A DNA stretch of 64,000 nucleotides from Streptomyces exfoliatus (GTDB taxonomy: Bacteria > Actinomycetota > Actinomycetes > Streptomycetales > Streptomycetaceae). The notes under the pieces are model-generated. The model had not been told where the DNA came from. It ran no database searches and saw nothing but the letters and a program-made list of their open reading frames with translations. Positions 24,396-33,091 of the stretch are shown here, one piece after another. The stretch is from the NCBI RefSeq assembly GCF_000725545.1, contig NZ_JNZP01000018.1, positions 1 to 64,000 on the forward strand, read 5' to 3'. Within the stretch, counting starts at the first letter, position 1, and the number at the start of each line of letters is the position of its first letter. The position numbers were made by a program, and so were the translations under genes.

Positions 24396-25823
24396 ATGCC
24401 GATAGAACAGCGCGGAGTCGACACCGTCCCCGAGGCGGAACGCACCAGCGGCCCCCGCGATCTCGTCTCGATCCTGCTCGGCTCCAACCTCTGCCTGGGG
24501 GTGATCGTCTTCGGCTGGCTCCCCGTCTCCTTCGGCCTCGGCCTCTGGGCCTCGGTCACCTCCGTGGTCGCCGGCACCCTCCTCGGCGTGGCCGTCACCG
24601 CCCCGCTCGCCCTGGTCTCGCTCCGCACCGCGACCAACCTCTCCACCTCCTCCGGCGCCTTCTTCGGCGTCCGGGGCCGGCTCGTCGGCTCCGTGGTCGG
24701 ACTGCTGCTCTCGCTCGGCTACACCGCGCTGACCCTCTGGATCGGCGGCGACGTGATGGTGGGGACGCTCGCCCGGCTCACCGGCCTGCCGACCGGCGAC
24801 GCCACCCACGCCGTCGTGTACGCGCTGCTCGCCGCCTGCACGGTGGTCGGCGCGGTGTACGGCTACCGGCTGCTCCTCAAGCTGAGCAAGGCCCTCGCCT
24901 TCGGCATGACCGCGCTCCTCGCCCTCGGAGTCGTCGCCTACGCCGGTGACTTCACGACGGCGGCGGTGCCCGACACCCCGTACCTGCTCGGCTCGTTCTG
25001 GCCGACCTGGCTGCTCTCCGCCGTCGCGGCCGGCCTCAGCGGACCGGTCGCCTTCATCACCCTGCTCGGCGACTACACCCGGTACGTCTCCCCCGAGCGG
25101 CACAGCTCCCGCACGGTCCTGCGGGCCACCTGTCTCGGCCTGGTCGTCGGCCTCCTGATCCCCCAGCTCTTCGGTACGTTCACGGCGCTCGCCGCACGCG
25201 GATCGCTCGACTACGCGGGGCCGCTCGTCGCCGCCTCCCCCGTTTGGTACCTGGTCCCGCTGCTCATCGCGGCCACCGCGGGCTCCGTCGGCAACGCCGG
25301 TCTGATGCTGTACTCGATGGGTCTCGACCTGGACGCCATCCTGCCGAAGGCCACCCGGGCCCGCGCCACCCTGGTGGTCGCGGCGGTCGCCACCGGCTTC
25401 GTCTTCCTCGGCCACTTCGCCTCGGACGCGCAGACCGCGATGACCTCGTTCGTCCTGCTGCTCACCGCGATCGGCACCCCGTGGGCGGTGATCACCCTGA
25501 TCGGGCACGTGCGCTGCGGGGGCGCGTACGACCCGGAGGCGCTCCAGGTCTACAACCGCCGTGCGCGCGGCGGGATCTACTGGTTCTCGGCGGGCTGGCA
25601 CCCGCGCGCCACCGCCTCCTGGGCGATCGGCGCGGCGGCCGGCCTGGCCTCGGTGTCGACGCCCCTCTACGAGGGACCGCTGCTCGCCCTGACGGGCGGG
25701 ATCGACTGCAGCTTCGTGGTGTCGGGGATCGTGGGCGGCGCGCTGTACACGGTACTGACGCCGAACAGGGCTCCCGCGACCGTCGATGCGACGGCCCCGG
25801 AAGCCCTGGCGGCCACGGAGTAG
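24396..25823 (+). CDS. NCS1-family permease (purine/cytosine/allantoin type)
   Basis: A 475-residue, about 12-span transporter of the nucleobase:cation symporter-1 family. LLGSNLCLGVIVFGWLPVSF in span 1, RTATNLSTSSGAFFGVRG, ITLLGDYTRYVSPE and the YWFSAGWHPRATASW motif before the last spans are typical. ATG at 24396 has AGGAG about 7 bases upstream. It is divergent from ureAB, with a shared repeat element, so it probably imports a nitrogen-rich substrate (nucleobase, ureide, hydantoin or similar) used by that cluster. Confidence 0.84.
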   Translation: MPIEQRGVDTVPEAERTSGPRDLVSILLGSNLCLGVIVFGWLPVSFGLGLWASVTSVVAGTLLGVAVTAPLALVSLRTATNLSTSSGAFFGVRGRLVGSVVGLLLSLGYTALTLWIGGDVMVGTLARLTGLPTGDATHAVVYALLAACTVVGAVYGYRLLLKLSKALAFGMTALLALGVVAYAGDFTTAAVPDTPYLLGSFWPTWLLSAVAAGLSGPVAFITLLGDYTRYVSPERHSSRTVLRATCLGLVVGLLIPQLFGTFTALAARGSLDYAGPLVAASPVWYLVPLLIAATAGSVGNAGLMLYSMGLDLDAILPKATRARATLVVAAVATGFVFLGHFASDAQTAMTSFVLLLTAIGTPWAVITLIGHVRCGGAYDPEALQVYNRRARGGIYWFSAGWHPRATASWAIGAAAGLASVSTPLYEGPLLALTGGIDCSFVVSGIVGGALYTVLTPNRAPATVDATAPEALAATE

Positions 25824-25838
25824 CGACTAGGGCGTGGC

Positions 25839-26927
25839 CTAACCCAGCTCGTGCATCCAGCCGTGGACGTCCTCGGACTTGCCCGTCTGGATGGCGAGCA
25901 GCGCCTCGCGCAGCTTCATCGTGACCTCGCCGGGCTCGCCGCCCGACTGCTGCCACTCGCCCCGCTCGGACTTGACCGTGCCGACCGGGGTGATCACGGC
26001 GGCGGTGCCACAGGCGAAGACCTCGGTCAGGGTGCCGTTCGCGCTGTCGGCCTGCCACTGGTCGATGGAGACGCGGCCCTCCTCCGGCTCCAGGCCGAGG
26101 TCCGCGGCGAGCCTGAGCAGCGAGTCACGGGTGATGCCGGCGAGCAGCGAACCGGTGAGGGTGGGGGTGACCAGCTTGTTCCCGTACACGAAGTACAGGT
26201 TCATGCCGCCGAGCTCCTCGACCCACTTGTGCTCCACGGCGTCGAGGTAGGCGACCTGGTCGCAGCCCTTCGCCGCCGCCTCGGCCTGCGCGAGCAGGGA
26301 GGCCGCGTAGTTGCCGCCGGTCTTGGCGTCGCCCATGCCGCCGGGGACGGCGCGGACGCGGTTCTCCGAGAGCCAGATGGAGACGGGCTTCACGCCACCC
26401 GGGAAGTACGGGCCGGCCGGGGAGGCGATGACCACGAAGAGGTACTCGTTGGCCGGGCGGACACCGAGGCCCACCTCGGTCGCGATCATGAACGGGCGCA
26501 GGTAGAGCGAGGCCTCGCCGCCGTGCGCCGGGACCCACGCCTTGTCCTGCTGGACGAGGGCGTCACAGGCCGCGACGAAGGTCTCGACGGGCAGCTCCGG
26601 CATGGCCAGGCGGTGGGCGGAGGCCTGGAAGCGGCGGGCGTTGGCGTCCGGGCGGAAGCTGGCGACCGAGCCGTCGGGGCGGCGGTAGGCCTTGAGGCCC
26701 TCGAAGATCTCCTGCGCGTAGTGCAGGACGTTCGTGGCCGGATCCAGGTGCAGCGGGCCGTACGGCACGAGCTGACCGTCGTGCCAGCCACGGCCCTCGG
26801 TCCACCGGATGGTGACCATGTGGTCGGTGAAGTGGCGGCCGAATCCGGGGTTGACCAGGATCGCCTCGCGCTCCGCGTCGGACAGCGGGCTGGAGGAGGG
26901 CTTGAGCTCGATCGTGGGCGTCGTCAT
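25839..26927 (-). CDS. ilvE: Branched-chain amino acid aminotransferase
   Basis: A 362-residue PLP enzyme (class IV fold) that interconverts Val, Leu and Ile with their 2-keto acids. [20 protein letters not shown], the [10 protein letters not shown] segment, [11 protein letters not shown], the PLP lysine in [11 protein letters not shown], and [13 protein letters not shown] are family signatures. ATG at 26927 has AAGGA upstream and gives the usual length. The stop lies 16 bases from the end of the convergent permease gene. Confidence 0.93.
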   Translation of the reverse strand: MTTPTIELKPSSSPLSDAEREAILVNPGFGRHFTDHMVTIRWTEGRGWHDGQLVPYGPLHLDPATNVLHYAQEIFEGLKAYRRPDGSVASFRPDANARRFQASAHRLAMPELPVETFVAACDALVQQDKAWVPAHGGEASLYLRPFMIATEVGLGVRPANEYLFVVIASPAGPYFPGGVKPVSIWLSENRVRAVPGGMGDAKTGGNYAASLLAQAEAAAKGCDQVAYLDAVEHKWVEELGGMNLYFVYGNKLVTPTLTGSLLAGITRDSLLRLAADLGLEPEEGRVSIDQWQADSANGTLTEVFACGTAAVITPVGTVKSERGEWQQSGGEPGEVTMKLREALLAIQTGKSEDVHGWMHELG

Positions 26928-27125
26928 GAGTGCGTGTCCTTCACCGGTTGTGTGTGTAGGACCGCGTCCCGCCTCGCTCATCGACCGAAGTCCATGATCG
27001 TGTGGACGTCCGAGCATGCCCGTATGCCACGGCCCCACGTCCGATTATCGCTCGCGGGGACCGGTGTACGAAACGGGTGAACGCGGTCCAGGGTTCGATG
27101 GTGGCACCCTGCGGCCGCACAGGTA

Positions 27126-27159
27126 CAGCCGCCGGGCGCAGGTTGCGACCCGGCGGCTG
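27126..27159 (-). terminator. Terminator of leuB
   Basis: Perfect 11-bp arms (27126-27136 and 27149-27159) with a 12-base loop lie 24 bases past the leuB stop and before ilvE. Confidence 0.65.
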
Positions 27160-27183
27160 CTGTCAGAAGTCAGTCGGCGCGGG

Positions 27184-28224
27184 TCAGCTCGCTACTCGCG
27201 CGGCGAGCGCGTCGCCGATCTCGTCCGTCGTGCGGACGGTGTCGCCACGCTCGGTGAGGTCGGCCGCGACGGCCTTCTCGACCCGGGCGGCCTCGGTCTC
27301 GTAGCCGAGGTGGCGCAGCAGGAGGGCGACGGAGAGGACGGTGGCCGTGGGGTCGGCCTTGCCCTGGCCCGCGATGTCCGGCGCGGAGCCGTGGACCGGC
27401 TCGAACATCGACGGGAACTCGCCGCTCGGGTTGATGTTGCCGGAGGCGGCGACGCCGATGCCGCCGGAGACGGCCGCGGCGAGGTCGGTGATGATGTCGC
27501 CGAAGAGGTTGTCGGTGACGATCACGTCGAAGCGGGCCGGGTCGGTGACGAGGAAGATCGTCGCGGCGTCGACGTGCAGGTAGTCGGTGGTGACCTCGGG
27601 GAACTCCTGGGCGACCCTGTTGAAGATGTTCGTCCAGAGGTGGCCGGCGAAGGTCAGCACGTTGTTCTTGTGGACCAGCGTCAGCTTCTTGCGCGGGCGG
27701 GCCTGGGCGCGGGCGAAGGCGTCCCTGACGACCCGCTCGACGCCGAAGGCGGTGTTGACCGAGACCTCGGTGGCGACCTCGTGCGGGGTGCCCTTGCGGA
27801 TGGTGCCGCCGTTGCCGGTGTACGGGCCCTCGGTGCCCTCGCGGACCACGACGAAGTCGATCTCGGGCTGGCCGGCGAGCGGGGTGGCGACGCCGGGGAG
27901 CAGCTTCGAGGGACGCAGGTTCACGTGGTGGTCGAAGGCGAAGCGGAGCTTCAGGAGGAAGCCGCGCTCCAGGACGCCGGAGGGCACCGACGGGTCGCCG
28001 ATGGCGCCCAGCAGGATGGCGTCGTGCTTCTTGAGGGAGTCGAGGTCGGCGTCGGTGAGGGTCTCACCGGTGGCGTGGTAGCGCTTGGCGCCGAAGTCGT
28101 ACTCCTCGGTCTCCAGCTTCACGTCCTGGGGAAGGACGGCCGAGAGGATCTTGAGGCCCTGGGCCACGACCTCCTGGCCGATGCCGTCGCCGGGAATGAC
28201 TGCGAGATTGATGCTGTGAGACAT
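27184..28224 (-). CDS. leuB: 3-isopropylmalate dehydrogenase
   Basis: A 346-residue NAD-dependent decarboxylating dehydrogenase of leucine synthesis. It is of the actinobacterial short type: [88 protein letters not shown] and [19 protein letters not shown]. It follows a 43-codon open frame and shares its promoter region. Confidence 0.93.
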   Translation of the reverse strand: MSHSINLAVIPGDGIGQEVVAQGLKILSAVLPQDVKLETEEYDFGAKRYHATGETLTDADLDSLKKHDAILLGAIGDPSVPSGVLERGFLLKLRFAFDHHVNLRPSKLLPGVATPLAGQPEIDFVVVREGTEGPYTGNGGTIRKGTPHEVATEVSVNTAFGVERVVRDAFARAQARPRKKLTLVHKNNVLTFAGHLWTNIFNRVAQEFPEVTTDYLHVDAATIFLVTDPARFDVIVTDNLFGDIITDLAAAVSGGIGVAASGNINPSGEFPSMFEPVHGSAPDIAGQGKADPTATVLSVALLLRHLGYETEAARVEKAVAADLTERGDTVRTTDEIGDALAARVAS

Positions 28225-28306
28225 GTCGGCACCCTACTCTTCGTCCCATCGTCTGACACGTTCCGTCCATCATGTGGACGAACCGCCATGTCGGACGGGG
28301 TGCGCC

Positions 28307-28438
28307 TCAGTGCCCGGTGGAGCCGCCGTTGTCACGGCGGTCGAGGGCTCGCTGGAGGGCTGCGGCGGCGTTCTGGCGGGCCTCGTCGCTGGGCCGGTGG
28401 GCGGAGTGGCGGACGCGGGGGGCGGTCTGAGCGGCCAT
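28307..28438 (-). CDS. Small basic protein of 43 residues upstream of leuB
   Basis: The frame MAAQTAPRVRHSAHRPSDEA through DRRDNGGSTGH starts with ATG at 28438, preceded by GAGGAG about ten bases upstream, and stops at 28307. Third-position GC is high and the second half (ARQNAAAALQRALDRRD) can form an amphipathic helix. A promoter-like GAGACA/TAGCTT pair lies upstream. Function is unknown; it may simply be co-transcribed with leuB, 82 bases downstream. Confidence 0.6.
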   Translation of the reverse strand: MAAQTAPRVRHSAHRPSDEARQNAAAALQRALDRRDNGGSTGH

Positions 28439-28576
28439 GGGGGATCGACTCCTCGAGATCAGTGGTGATCGAAGGCGCCGGAAGGGGCGGGGAGCGCGGC
28501 CGCAGGGGTTGCCTGCTCGGGGCGTCGCGCTCTCGTCCGCCCTGCGCTCGATGGAGCGGGACGTTCGGCTCCTACA

Positions 28577-28605
28577 AAGCTAGGACAGGAACGCGCGTCT
28601 GTCTC
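28577..28605 (-). promoter_or_regulatory. Candidate promoter of the 43-codon gene and leuB
   Basis: On the minus strand GAGACA (28605-28600), 17 bases, then TAGCTT (28582-28577). The -10 box overlaps the inverted repeat TCCTA-N6-TAGGA at 28570-28585, which could be an operator. Confidence 0.4.
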
Positions 28606-28665
28606 CACAATTACTCGGACTTCCTACTATCTGAGACGGCCCGGAAGGGGGACGCCGTTACGATA

Positions 28666-28693
28666 TTCCTACCTAGTTTGCGTTCCTACCTAG
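28666..28693 (+). promoter_or_regulatory. Two direct TTCCTACCTAG repeats before the padR gene
   Basis: TTCCTACCTAG occurs at 28666-28676 and 28683-28693 (17-bp period), with a partial copy TTCCTACTAT at 28621-28630. They lie between a weak promoter-like TACGAT (28659-28664) and the PadR start, the position expected for an autoregulatory operator. Confidence 0.5.
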
Positions 28694-28712
28694 CTGGTGA
28701 TGCAATACGTCC

Positions 28713-29054
28713 ATGGCCGCAGACCGCAGATCCAGCTGGCTCAAGGGAGTCCTCGACCTGCTCGTCCTCTCCCGCCTGACCGACGGAGAGAGCTACGGGT
28801 ACGAGATCGCCAAGGCACTCGCAGAGGCGGGACTCGGCGAGATCAAGGGCGGGACGCTGTACCCCGTACTGAACCGCCTGGAGGAAGCCGGTCTGGTGGA
28901 GGCCGAGTTCCGGGCCGCCGAGCGCGGCCCCGGACGCCGCTACTACCGGCTCACCACACAGGGGCGCACCCACCTCGCCACCGAGAGCCGCGACTGGCTG
29001 CGCTTCCACCGCGCCGTCGAGACCACGCTCCACCCAGGGGGAAACACACCATGA
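28713..29054 (+). CDS. PadR family transcriptional regulator
   Basis: A 113-residue winged-helix regulator. LKGVLDLLVLSRLTDGESYG, YEIAKALAEAGLGEIKGGTL, YPVLNRLEEAGLVEAEFRAA and GPGRRYYRLTTQGR cover the full PadR fold with no extra C-terminal domain (PadR-s2 type). It is translationally coupled to the next gene through an ATGA overlap. It probably binds the TTCCTACCTAG repeats just upstream. Confidence 0.9.
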   Translation: MAADRRSSWLKGVLDLLVLSRLTDGESYGYEIAKALAEAGLGEIKGGTLYPVLNRLEEAGLVEAEFRAAERGPGRRYYRLTTQGRTHLATESRDWLRFHRAVETTLHPGGNTP

Positions 29055-29809
29055 CCGAGGACTCCGACCGCTACTTCAGCGCGCTCACCGACACGCTGCA
29101 CGCCTCGGGTGTGCCGCACGAGCAGATCGCCGCCACCGTGGAGGACCTGCGCGCCCACCTCGCCGAGTCCGGGACGGGCCCCGAGGAGGAGTTCGGCCCC
29201 GTCGCCGCCTTCGCCGCACAGCTCGGCGGGCTCGTGCCGCCGCCGGGCGAGCCGGACGAGGCGGCGGAGAGCTGGACCTGGACGGCCGACCTCTTCAACG
29301 ACCGGCGGATGCTGGCCGTCCACGGCGACCAGGGCTGGGAGGTGGAGTCGCTCGACGCGATCGGGCGGTTCGTCTGCCGCCGGGCCCCCGGGGCGGCGCT
29401 GCGCTGGGAGTACCGCCGCGAGGTCCTCAAGGGCGGGCGCCGCGAGCGGGTCCTCGGCGAGCTGGAACCCGAGGGCTGGGAGCTGTGCGGCGAGTGGATG
29501 ATGTACGGCTACTTCAAGCGCCCGAAGGCCGCGACCGCCGGCCCCGAAGGGGGCCTGGAGGCGCTGCCCGCCCGCCCGCGCGGGTGGCTGTTCCTCGGCG
29601 CCCGGGGCAAGGTGGCGCTGGTGATCTGGGTGCTGGCCCTGCTCGGCATGGTGGGGGTGTCCCTGACGGGCCTCGGGCTTCCCGGGTACACCATCGCGCT
29701 GCTCGGCGTCGGCTGGGCGATCGGCGCGACGTACACGGCGAAGCTGGAGACGGACAAGGGTCACGTCCACCGGGACCGCGAGGCCGCACGACGACGCGGC
29801 GAGAGCTGA
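29051..29809 (+). CDS. HAAS-domain-like membrane protein coupled to PadR
   Basis: A 252-residue protein. The N-terminal 60 residues (DRYFSALTDTLHASGVPHEQ, IAATVEDLRAHLAESG) resemble the HAAS helical domain often paired with PadR regulators. The middle is a soluble domain with WEYRREVLKGGRRERVLGEL. Two transmembrane helices follow at about 190-235 (VALVIWVLALLGMVGVSLTG). The ATG overlaps the padR stop. Such PadR/HAAS pairs are thought to respond to membrane or envelope signals; the ligand is unknown. Confidence 0.7.
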   Translation: MTEDSDRYFSALTDTLHASGVPHEQIAATVEDLRAHLAESGTGPEEEFGPVAAFAAQLGGLVPPPGEPDEAAESWTWTADLFNDRRMLAVHGDQGWEVESLDAIGRFVCRRAPGAALRWEYRREVLKGGRRERVLGELEPEGWELCGEWMMYGYFKRPKAATAGPEGGLEALPARPRGWLFLGARGKVALVIWVLALLGMVGVSLTGLGLPGYTIALLGVGWAIGATYTAKLETDKGHVHRDREAARRRGES

Positions 29810-29831
29810 CGCTCCCCGGCATCACGCCCTC

Positions 29832-30368
29832 TCACATCACGTCGCCGTCGCGCCAGTCGAAGACCAGCGGGGCGGCGGGGTCCGGCAGTTCGCGGCCGGC
29901 CGCAGGACGCAGGAGAACGAAGCCCTCCTCCTCCGAGAGGTGGACGAGCCCCTCGGGTCCGAGCGCTTCGAGGCGCCCCTCCCAGACGTGCCAGCCGCGC
30001 GCCCGGTAGAGCGCGGCCCCGTCGTCCGTGGCGCCGAGGGCCCCGAACACGTACGCCCCGTCGATGACCCGCTCCAGCTCGGCCATGACCGCCCCGCCGA
30101 GCCCCCGCCGCCTGAGACCGGCCCGTACGGCGACCCCTTCGACGTATCCGACGCGGTGCGAGCGGCCGCGGTGGAGCGCCCGCCGCATCACGACGGCGCC
30201 ATGGGCGGCGATGCCGTGCTCGTCCTCGACCCAGGCGTGGACGCCTCCGAGGGTGTGGTCCCAGTCGTCGTCGCCGAAGTCGCCCTCGAAGGCGGCGTCG
30301 AGGAGTTCGCGTACGGCGCGGAGCCGGGCGGCCCCGAGTTCATGGGTGGGCGCGGTTCTCACGGTCAT
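29832..30368 (-). CDS. AAC(2')-type aminoglycoside N-acetyltransferase
   Basis: A 178-residue GNAT enzyme close in layout to the mycobacterial AAC(2')-Ic, which acetylates the 2'-amino group of aminoglycosides. AFEGDFGDDDWDHTLGGVHA carries the substrate-binding Asp30 and Asp35. GYVEGVAVRAGLRRRGLGGA combines catalytic Glu77 with the acetyl-CoA loop. The C-terminal DWRDGDVM ends at the same point as AAC(2')-Ic, whose terminal carboxylate takes part in catalysis, but Trp is replaced by Met. ATG at 30368 has GGAAGG upstream. It is divergent from the hydrolase gene. It could confer intrinsic aminoglycoside tolerance or act on a polyamine-like substrate. Confidence 0.82.
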   Translation of the reverse strand: MTVRTAPTHELGAARLRAVRELLDAAFEGDFGDDDWDHTLGGVHAWVEDEHGIAAHGAVVMRRALHRGRSHRVGYVEGVAVRAGLRRRGLGGAVMAELERVIDGAYVFGALGATDDGAALYRARGWHVWEGRLEALGPEGLVHLSEEEGFVLLRPAAGRELPDPAAPLVFDWRDGDVM

Positions 30369-30408
30369 GCGCCCACCCTTCCACACCCACTTAACCCCTA
30401 AAGAGTCA

Positions 30409-30452
30409 TTGACAGGTTACAGACGAGCCTGGTTAGGTCGACTCATAACCAG
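30409..30452 (+). promoter_or_regulatory. Divergent promoter with CTGGTTA/TAACCAG operator
   Basis: TTGACA at 30409-30414 is a consensus -35 box for the + strand gene. The expected -10 region falls in the inverted repeat CTGGTTA-N10-TAACCAG (30429-30452). A second, wider inverted pair TTAACCCCTAA (30391-30401) and TTAAGGGGTTA (30463-30473) encloses the whole region. All share the GGTTA core. Confidence 0.5.
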
Positions 30453-30477
30453 TGAGCAGCGCTTAAGGGGTTAGAAC

Positions 30478-31362
30478 ATGTCCGTACTGCCGACCCGCCA
30501 CCGCACCGTCACCGTCCGCGGCCACCGGATCGCCTACCGCGAGGCCGGCCCGGCCGACGCCCCCGTGCTCCTGCTCCTGCACGGCTTCCCCACCAGCTCG
30601 CACATGTTCCGCGACCTGATCCCGCCGCTCGCCGGCCGGGGCTACCGGCTGATCGCCCCCGACCACCTGGGCTTCGGCCGCAGCGCCGCCCCCTCCGCCG
30701 ACGAGTTCGACTACACCTTCGCCGCACTCGCCTCCCTCACCGCCGAGTTCACCGAGGCGCTCGGCCTCGACCGGTACGCGCTCTACATCCAGGACTACGG
30801 CGCCCCCATCGGCCTCCGCCTCGCACTCGCCCACCCCGAGCGCGTCACCGCGATCGTCACCCAGAACGGCAACGCCTACACCGAGGGCCTCGGCGCCGAG
30901 GCCTGGGCCCCGGTCCTCGCCCTGATCGAGAACCGCACCCCCGAGACCGAGGAGCCGGTCCGCGCCATCCGCTCCCTCGACGGCATCAGGTGGCAGTACG
31001 AGACGGGCGTCCCCGCCGAGTACCGCGAGCTCCTCAGCCCCGACGCCTGGCACCACGACGCCGCCCTGATGGCCCGCGAGGGCCAGGACGGGATCCAGCT
31101 CGGCCTGATCGCCGACTACGGCTCCAACTTCGCGCTCTACCCCGCCTTCCAGGAGTACTTCCGCACCAGCCGGGTCCCCCTCCTCGCCGTCTGGGGCGAG
31201 GGCGACCAGGTCTTCGTCCCGGCGGGCGCCGAGGCTTTCCGCCGCGACCTCCCGGACGCCGAGATCCACCTCCTCCCGACCGGCCACTTCGCCCTGGAGA
31301 CCCACGCCCCGCGGATCGCGGAGCTGATCGGCGACTTCCTGAAGCGCCGCGCCGGGGAATGA
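30478..31362 (+). CDS. Alpha/beta hydrolase with Asp nucleophile (haloalkane dehalogenase/epoxide hydrolase type)
   Basis: A 294-residue alpha/beta hydrolase. The oxyanion motif HGFP is at 35-38 and the nucleophile elbow reads YIQDYGAPIGL with Asp106 in place of Ser, the hallmark of haloalkane dehalogenases and epoxide hydrolases. WGEGDQVF supplies the acid near 241-243 and GHFALE the base at His270. The cap domain lies between about 135 and 220. The natural substrate cannot be told. Start ATG at 30478. A strong terminator follows the stop codon. Confidence 0.8.
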   Translation: MSVLPTRHRTVTVRGHRIAYREAGPADAPVLLLLHGFPTSSHMFRDLIPPLAGRGYRLIAPDHLGFGRSAAPSADEFDYTFAALASLTAEFTEALGLDRYALYIQDYGAPIGLRLALAHPERVTAIVTQNGNAYTEGLGAEAWAPVLALIENRTPETEEPVRAIRSLDGIRWQYETGVPAEYRELLSPDAWHHDAALMAREGQDGIQLGLIADYGSNFALYPAFQEYFRTSRVPLLAVWGEGDQVFVPAGAEAFRRDLPDAEIHLLPTGHFALETHAPRIAELIGDFLKRRAGE

Positions 31363-31364
31363 GA

Positions 31365-31406
31365 ACCGCCCCCGTCCTCAGTTGGGGGACCGAGGAGGGG
31401 GGCGGT
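31365..31406. terminator. Bidirectional terminator between the hydrolase and pruA
   Basis: Perfect 15-bp arms (31365-31379 and 31392-31406) lie between convergent genes. Confidence 0.7.
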
Positions 31407-31428
31407 GATCAGGGGTGCTACGGGCGTG

Positions 31429-33060
31429 TCAGCCCATGTGCGGGTAGCCGTACTCGGTCGGCGGGACCAGCGTCTCCTTGATGGCGCGGGTCAGCGTCCA
31501 GCGCATCAGGTTCTGCGGGGCGCCGGCCTTGTCGTTCGTGCCCGAGGCGCGGCCGCCGCCGAAGGGCTGCTGGCCGACGACGGCGCCGGTCGACTTGTCG
31601 TTGATGTAGAAGTTGCCCGCGGCGAAGCGGAGCTTCTCCATCGTGTACGCGGCGGCGGCGCGGTCGCCGGAGATGACCGAGCCGGTGAGGGCGTAGTCCG
31701 AGACCGACTCCATCTGGGTCAGCATCTCGTCGTACTTCTCGTCGTCGTACACGTGGACGGCGAGGATGGGGCCGAAGTACTCGGCCTTGAAGACCTCGTT
31801 CTCGGGGTCGGTGCAGGCGATGACGGTCGGGCGGACGAAGTAGCCCACCGAGTCGTCGTACGTGCCGCCCGCGATGATCGTGCAGGCCGGGTCGGCCGCG
31901 GCACGGTCGATCGCCGCCTTGTTCTTGGCGAACGAGCGCTCGTCGATGACGGCGCCGATGAAGTTCGACAGGTCGGTGACGTCACCCATGGTGATGCCGT
32001 CGACCTCGGCCGCGAACTCCTCCTTGAAGCCGTCGTTCCAGATGGACGCCGGGACGTAGGCGCGCGAGGACGCCGAGCACTTCTGGCCCTGGAACTCGAA
32101 GGAGCCGCGGGTCAGCGCGGTCTTCAGGATCGCGCGGTCGGCGCTCGGGTGGGCGACGACGAAGTCCTTGCCACCGGTCTCGCCCACGATCCGCGGGTAC
32201 GAGCGGTACTTCTCGATGTTGGTGCCGACCGTCTTCCACAGGTGCTGGAAGGTCTTGGTGGAACCGGTGAAGTGGATGCCGGCCAGGTCGCGGTGGTTCA
32301 GGGCCACCTCGGAGACGGCGATGCCGTCGCCGGTCACCAGGTTGATGACGCCCTTCGGCAGGCCTGCCTCCTCCAGGAGCTCCATGAGGAGCACGGCGGA
32401 GTGGGTCTGCGTCGGGGACGGCTTCCAGACCACCACGTTGCCCATGAGGGCGGGGGCGGTGGGCAGGTTGCCCGCGATGGCCGTGAAGTTGAACGGCGTG
32501 ATCGCGTAGACGAAGCCTTCGAGCGGACGGTGGTCGAGACGGTTCCACACGCCCGGGGAGTTGGCCGGGGGCTGCTCGGCCAGGATCTGGCGGGCGTACG
32601 CCACGTTGAAGCGCCAGAAGTCGACGAGCTCGCAGGGGGTGTCGATCTCGGCCTGCTGGGCGGTCTTCGACTGGCCGAGCATGGTGGACGCGGCCAGCGT
32701 CTCGCGCCACGGTCCCGCCAGCAGCTCGGCGGCGCGCAGGATGATCGCGGCGCGGTCGTCGAAGGCCATCGCGCGCCAGGCCGGGGCCGCGGCGAGGGCC
32801 GCGTCGATCGCGTCCTGGGCGTCCTGGGTGGTGGCGCCGCGGAAGGTGCCGATGACGGCCTTGTGGTTGTGCGGCTGGACGACCTTGAACTCCTCGCCGC
32901 CGCCGAGACGCTTCACGCCGCCGATGGTCATCGGCAGCTCGCGCGGGTTCTCGGCCAGCTCCTTGAGCTTGACCTCGAGGCGGGCACGCTCCGGGGAACC
33001 GGGGGCGTAGCTGTGCACCGGCTCGTTGACCGGAGCGGGGACCTGGGTGACAGCGTCCAT
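31429..33060 (-). CDS. pruA: L-glutamate gamma-semialdehyde (1-pyrroline-5-carboxylate) dehydrogenase
   Basis: A 543-residue NAD-dependent aldehyde dehydrogenase that oxidises glutamate semialdehyde to glutamate, the second step of proline catabolism. VYAITPFNFTAIAGNLPTAP, FTGSTKTFQHLW, VGETGGKDF with Glu294, FQGQKCSASSR with nucleophile Cys328 and the C-terminal QQPFGGGRASGTNDKAG are diagnostic of the P5CDH group. It lies 31 bases downstream of the proline dehydrogenase gene on the same strand. ATG at 33060 has AAGGAG about 11 bases upstream. Confidence 0.92.
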   Translation of the reverse strand: MDAVTQVPAPVNEPVHSYAPGSPERARLEVKLKELAENPRELPMTIGGVKRLGGGEEFKVVQPHNHKAVIGTFRGATTQDAQDAIDAALAAAPAWRAMAFDDRAAIILRAAELLAGPWRETLAASTMLGQSKTAQQAEIDTPCELVDFWRFNVAYARQILAEQPPANSPGVWNRLDHRPLEGFVYAITPFNFTAIAGNLPTAPALMGNVVVWKPSPTQTHSAVLLMELLEEAGLPKGVINLVTGDGIAVSEVALNHRDLAGIHFTGSTKTFQHLWKTVGTNIEKYRSYPRIVGETGGKDFVVAHPSADRAILKTALTRGSFEFQGQKCSASSRAYVPASIWNDGFKEEFAAEVDGITMGDVTDLSNFIGAVIDERSFAKNKAAIDRAAADPACTIIAGGTYDDSVGYFVRPTVIACTDPENEVFKAEYFGPILAVHVYDDEKYDEMLTQMESVSDYALTGSVISGDRAAAAYTMEKLRFAAGNFYINDKSTGAVVGQQPFGGGRASGTNDKAGAPQNLMRWTLTRAIKETLVPPTEYGYPHMG

Positions 33061-33091
33061 GGTTCGCGTTACTCCTTGTGAGAGGTGGGGC

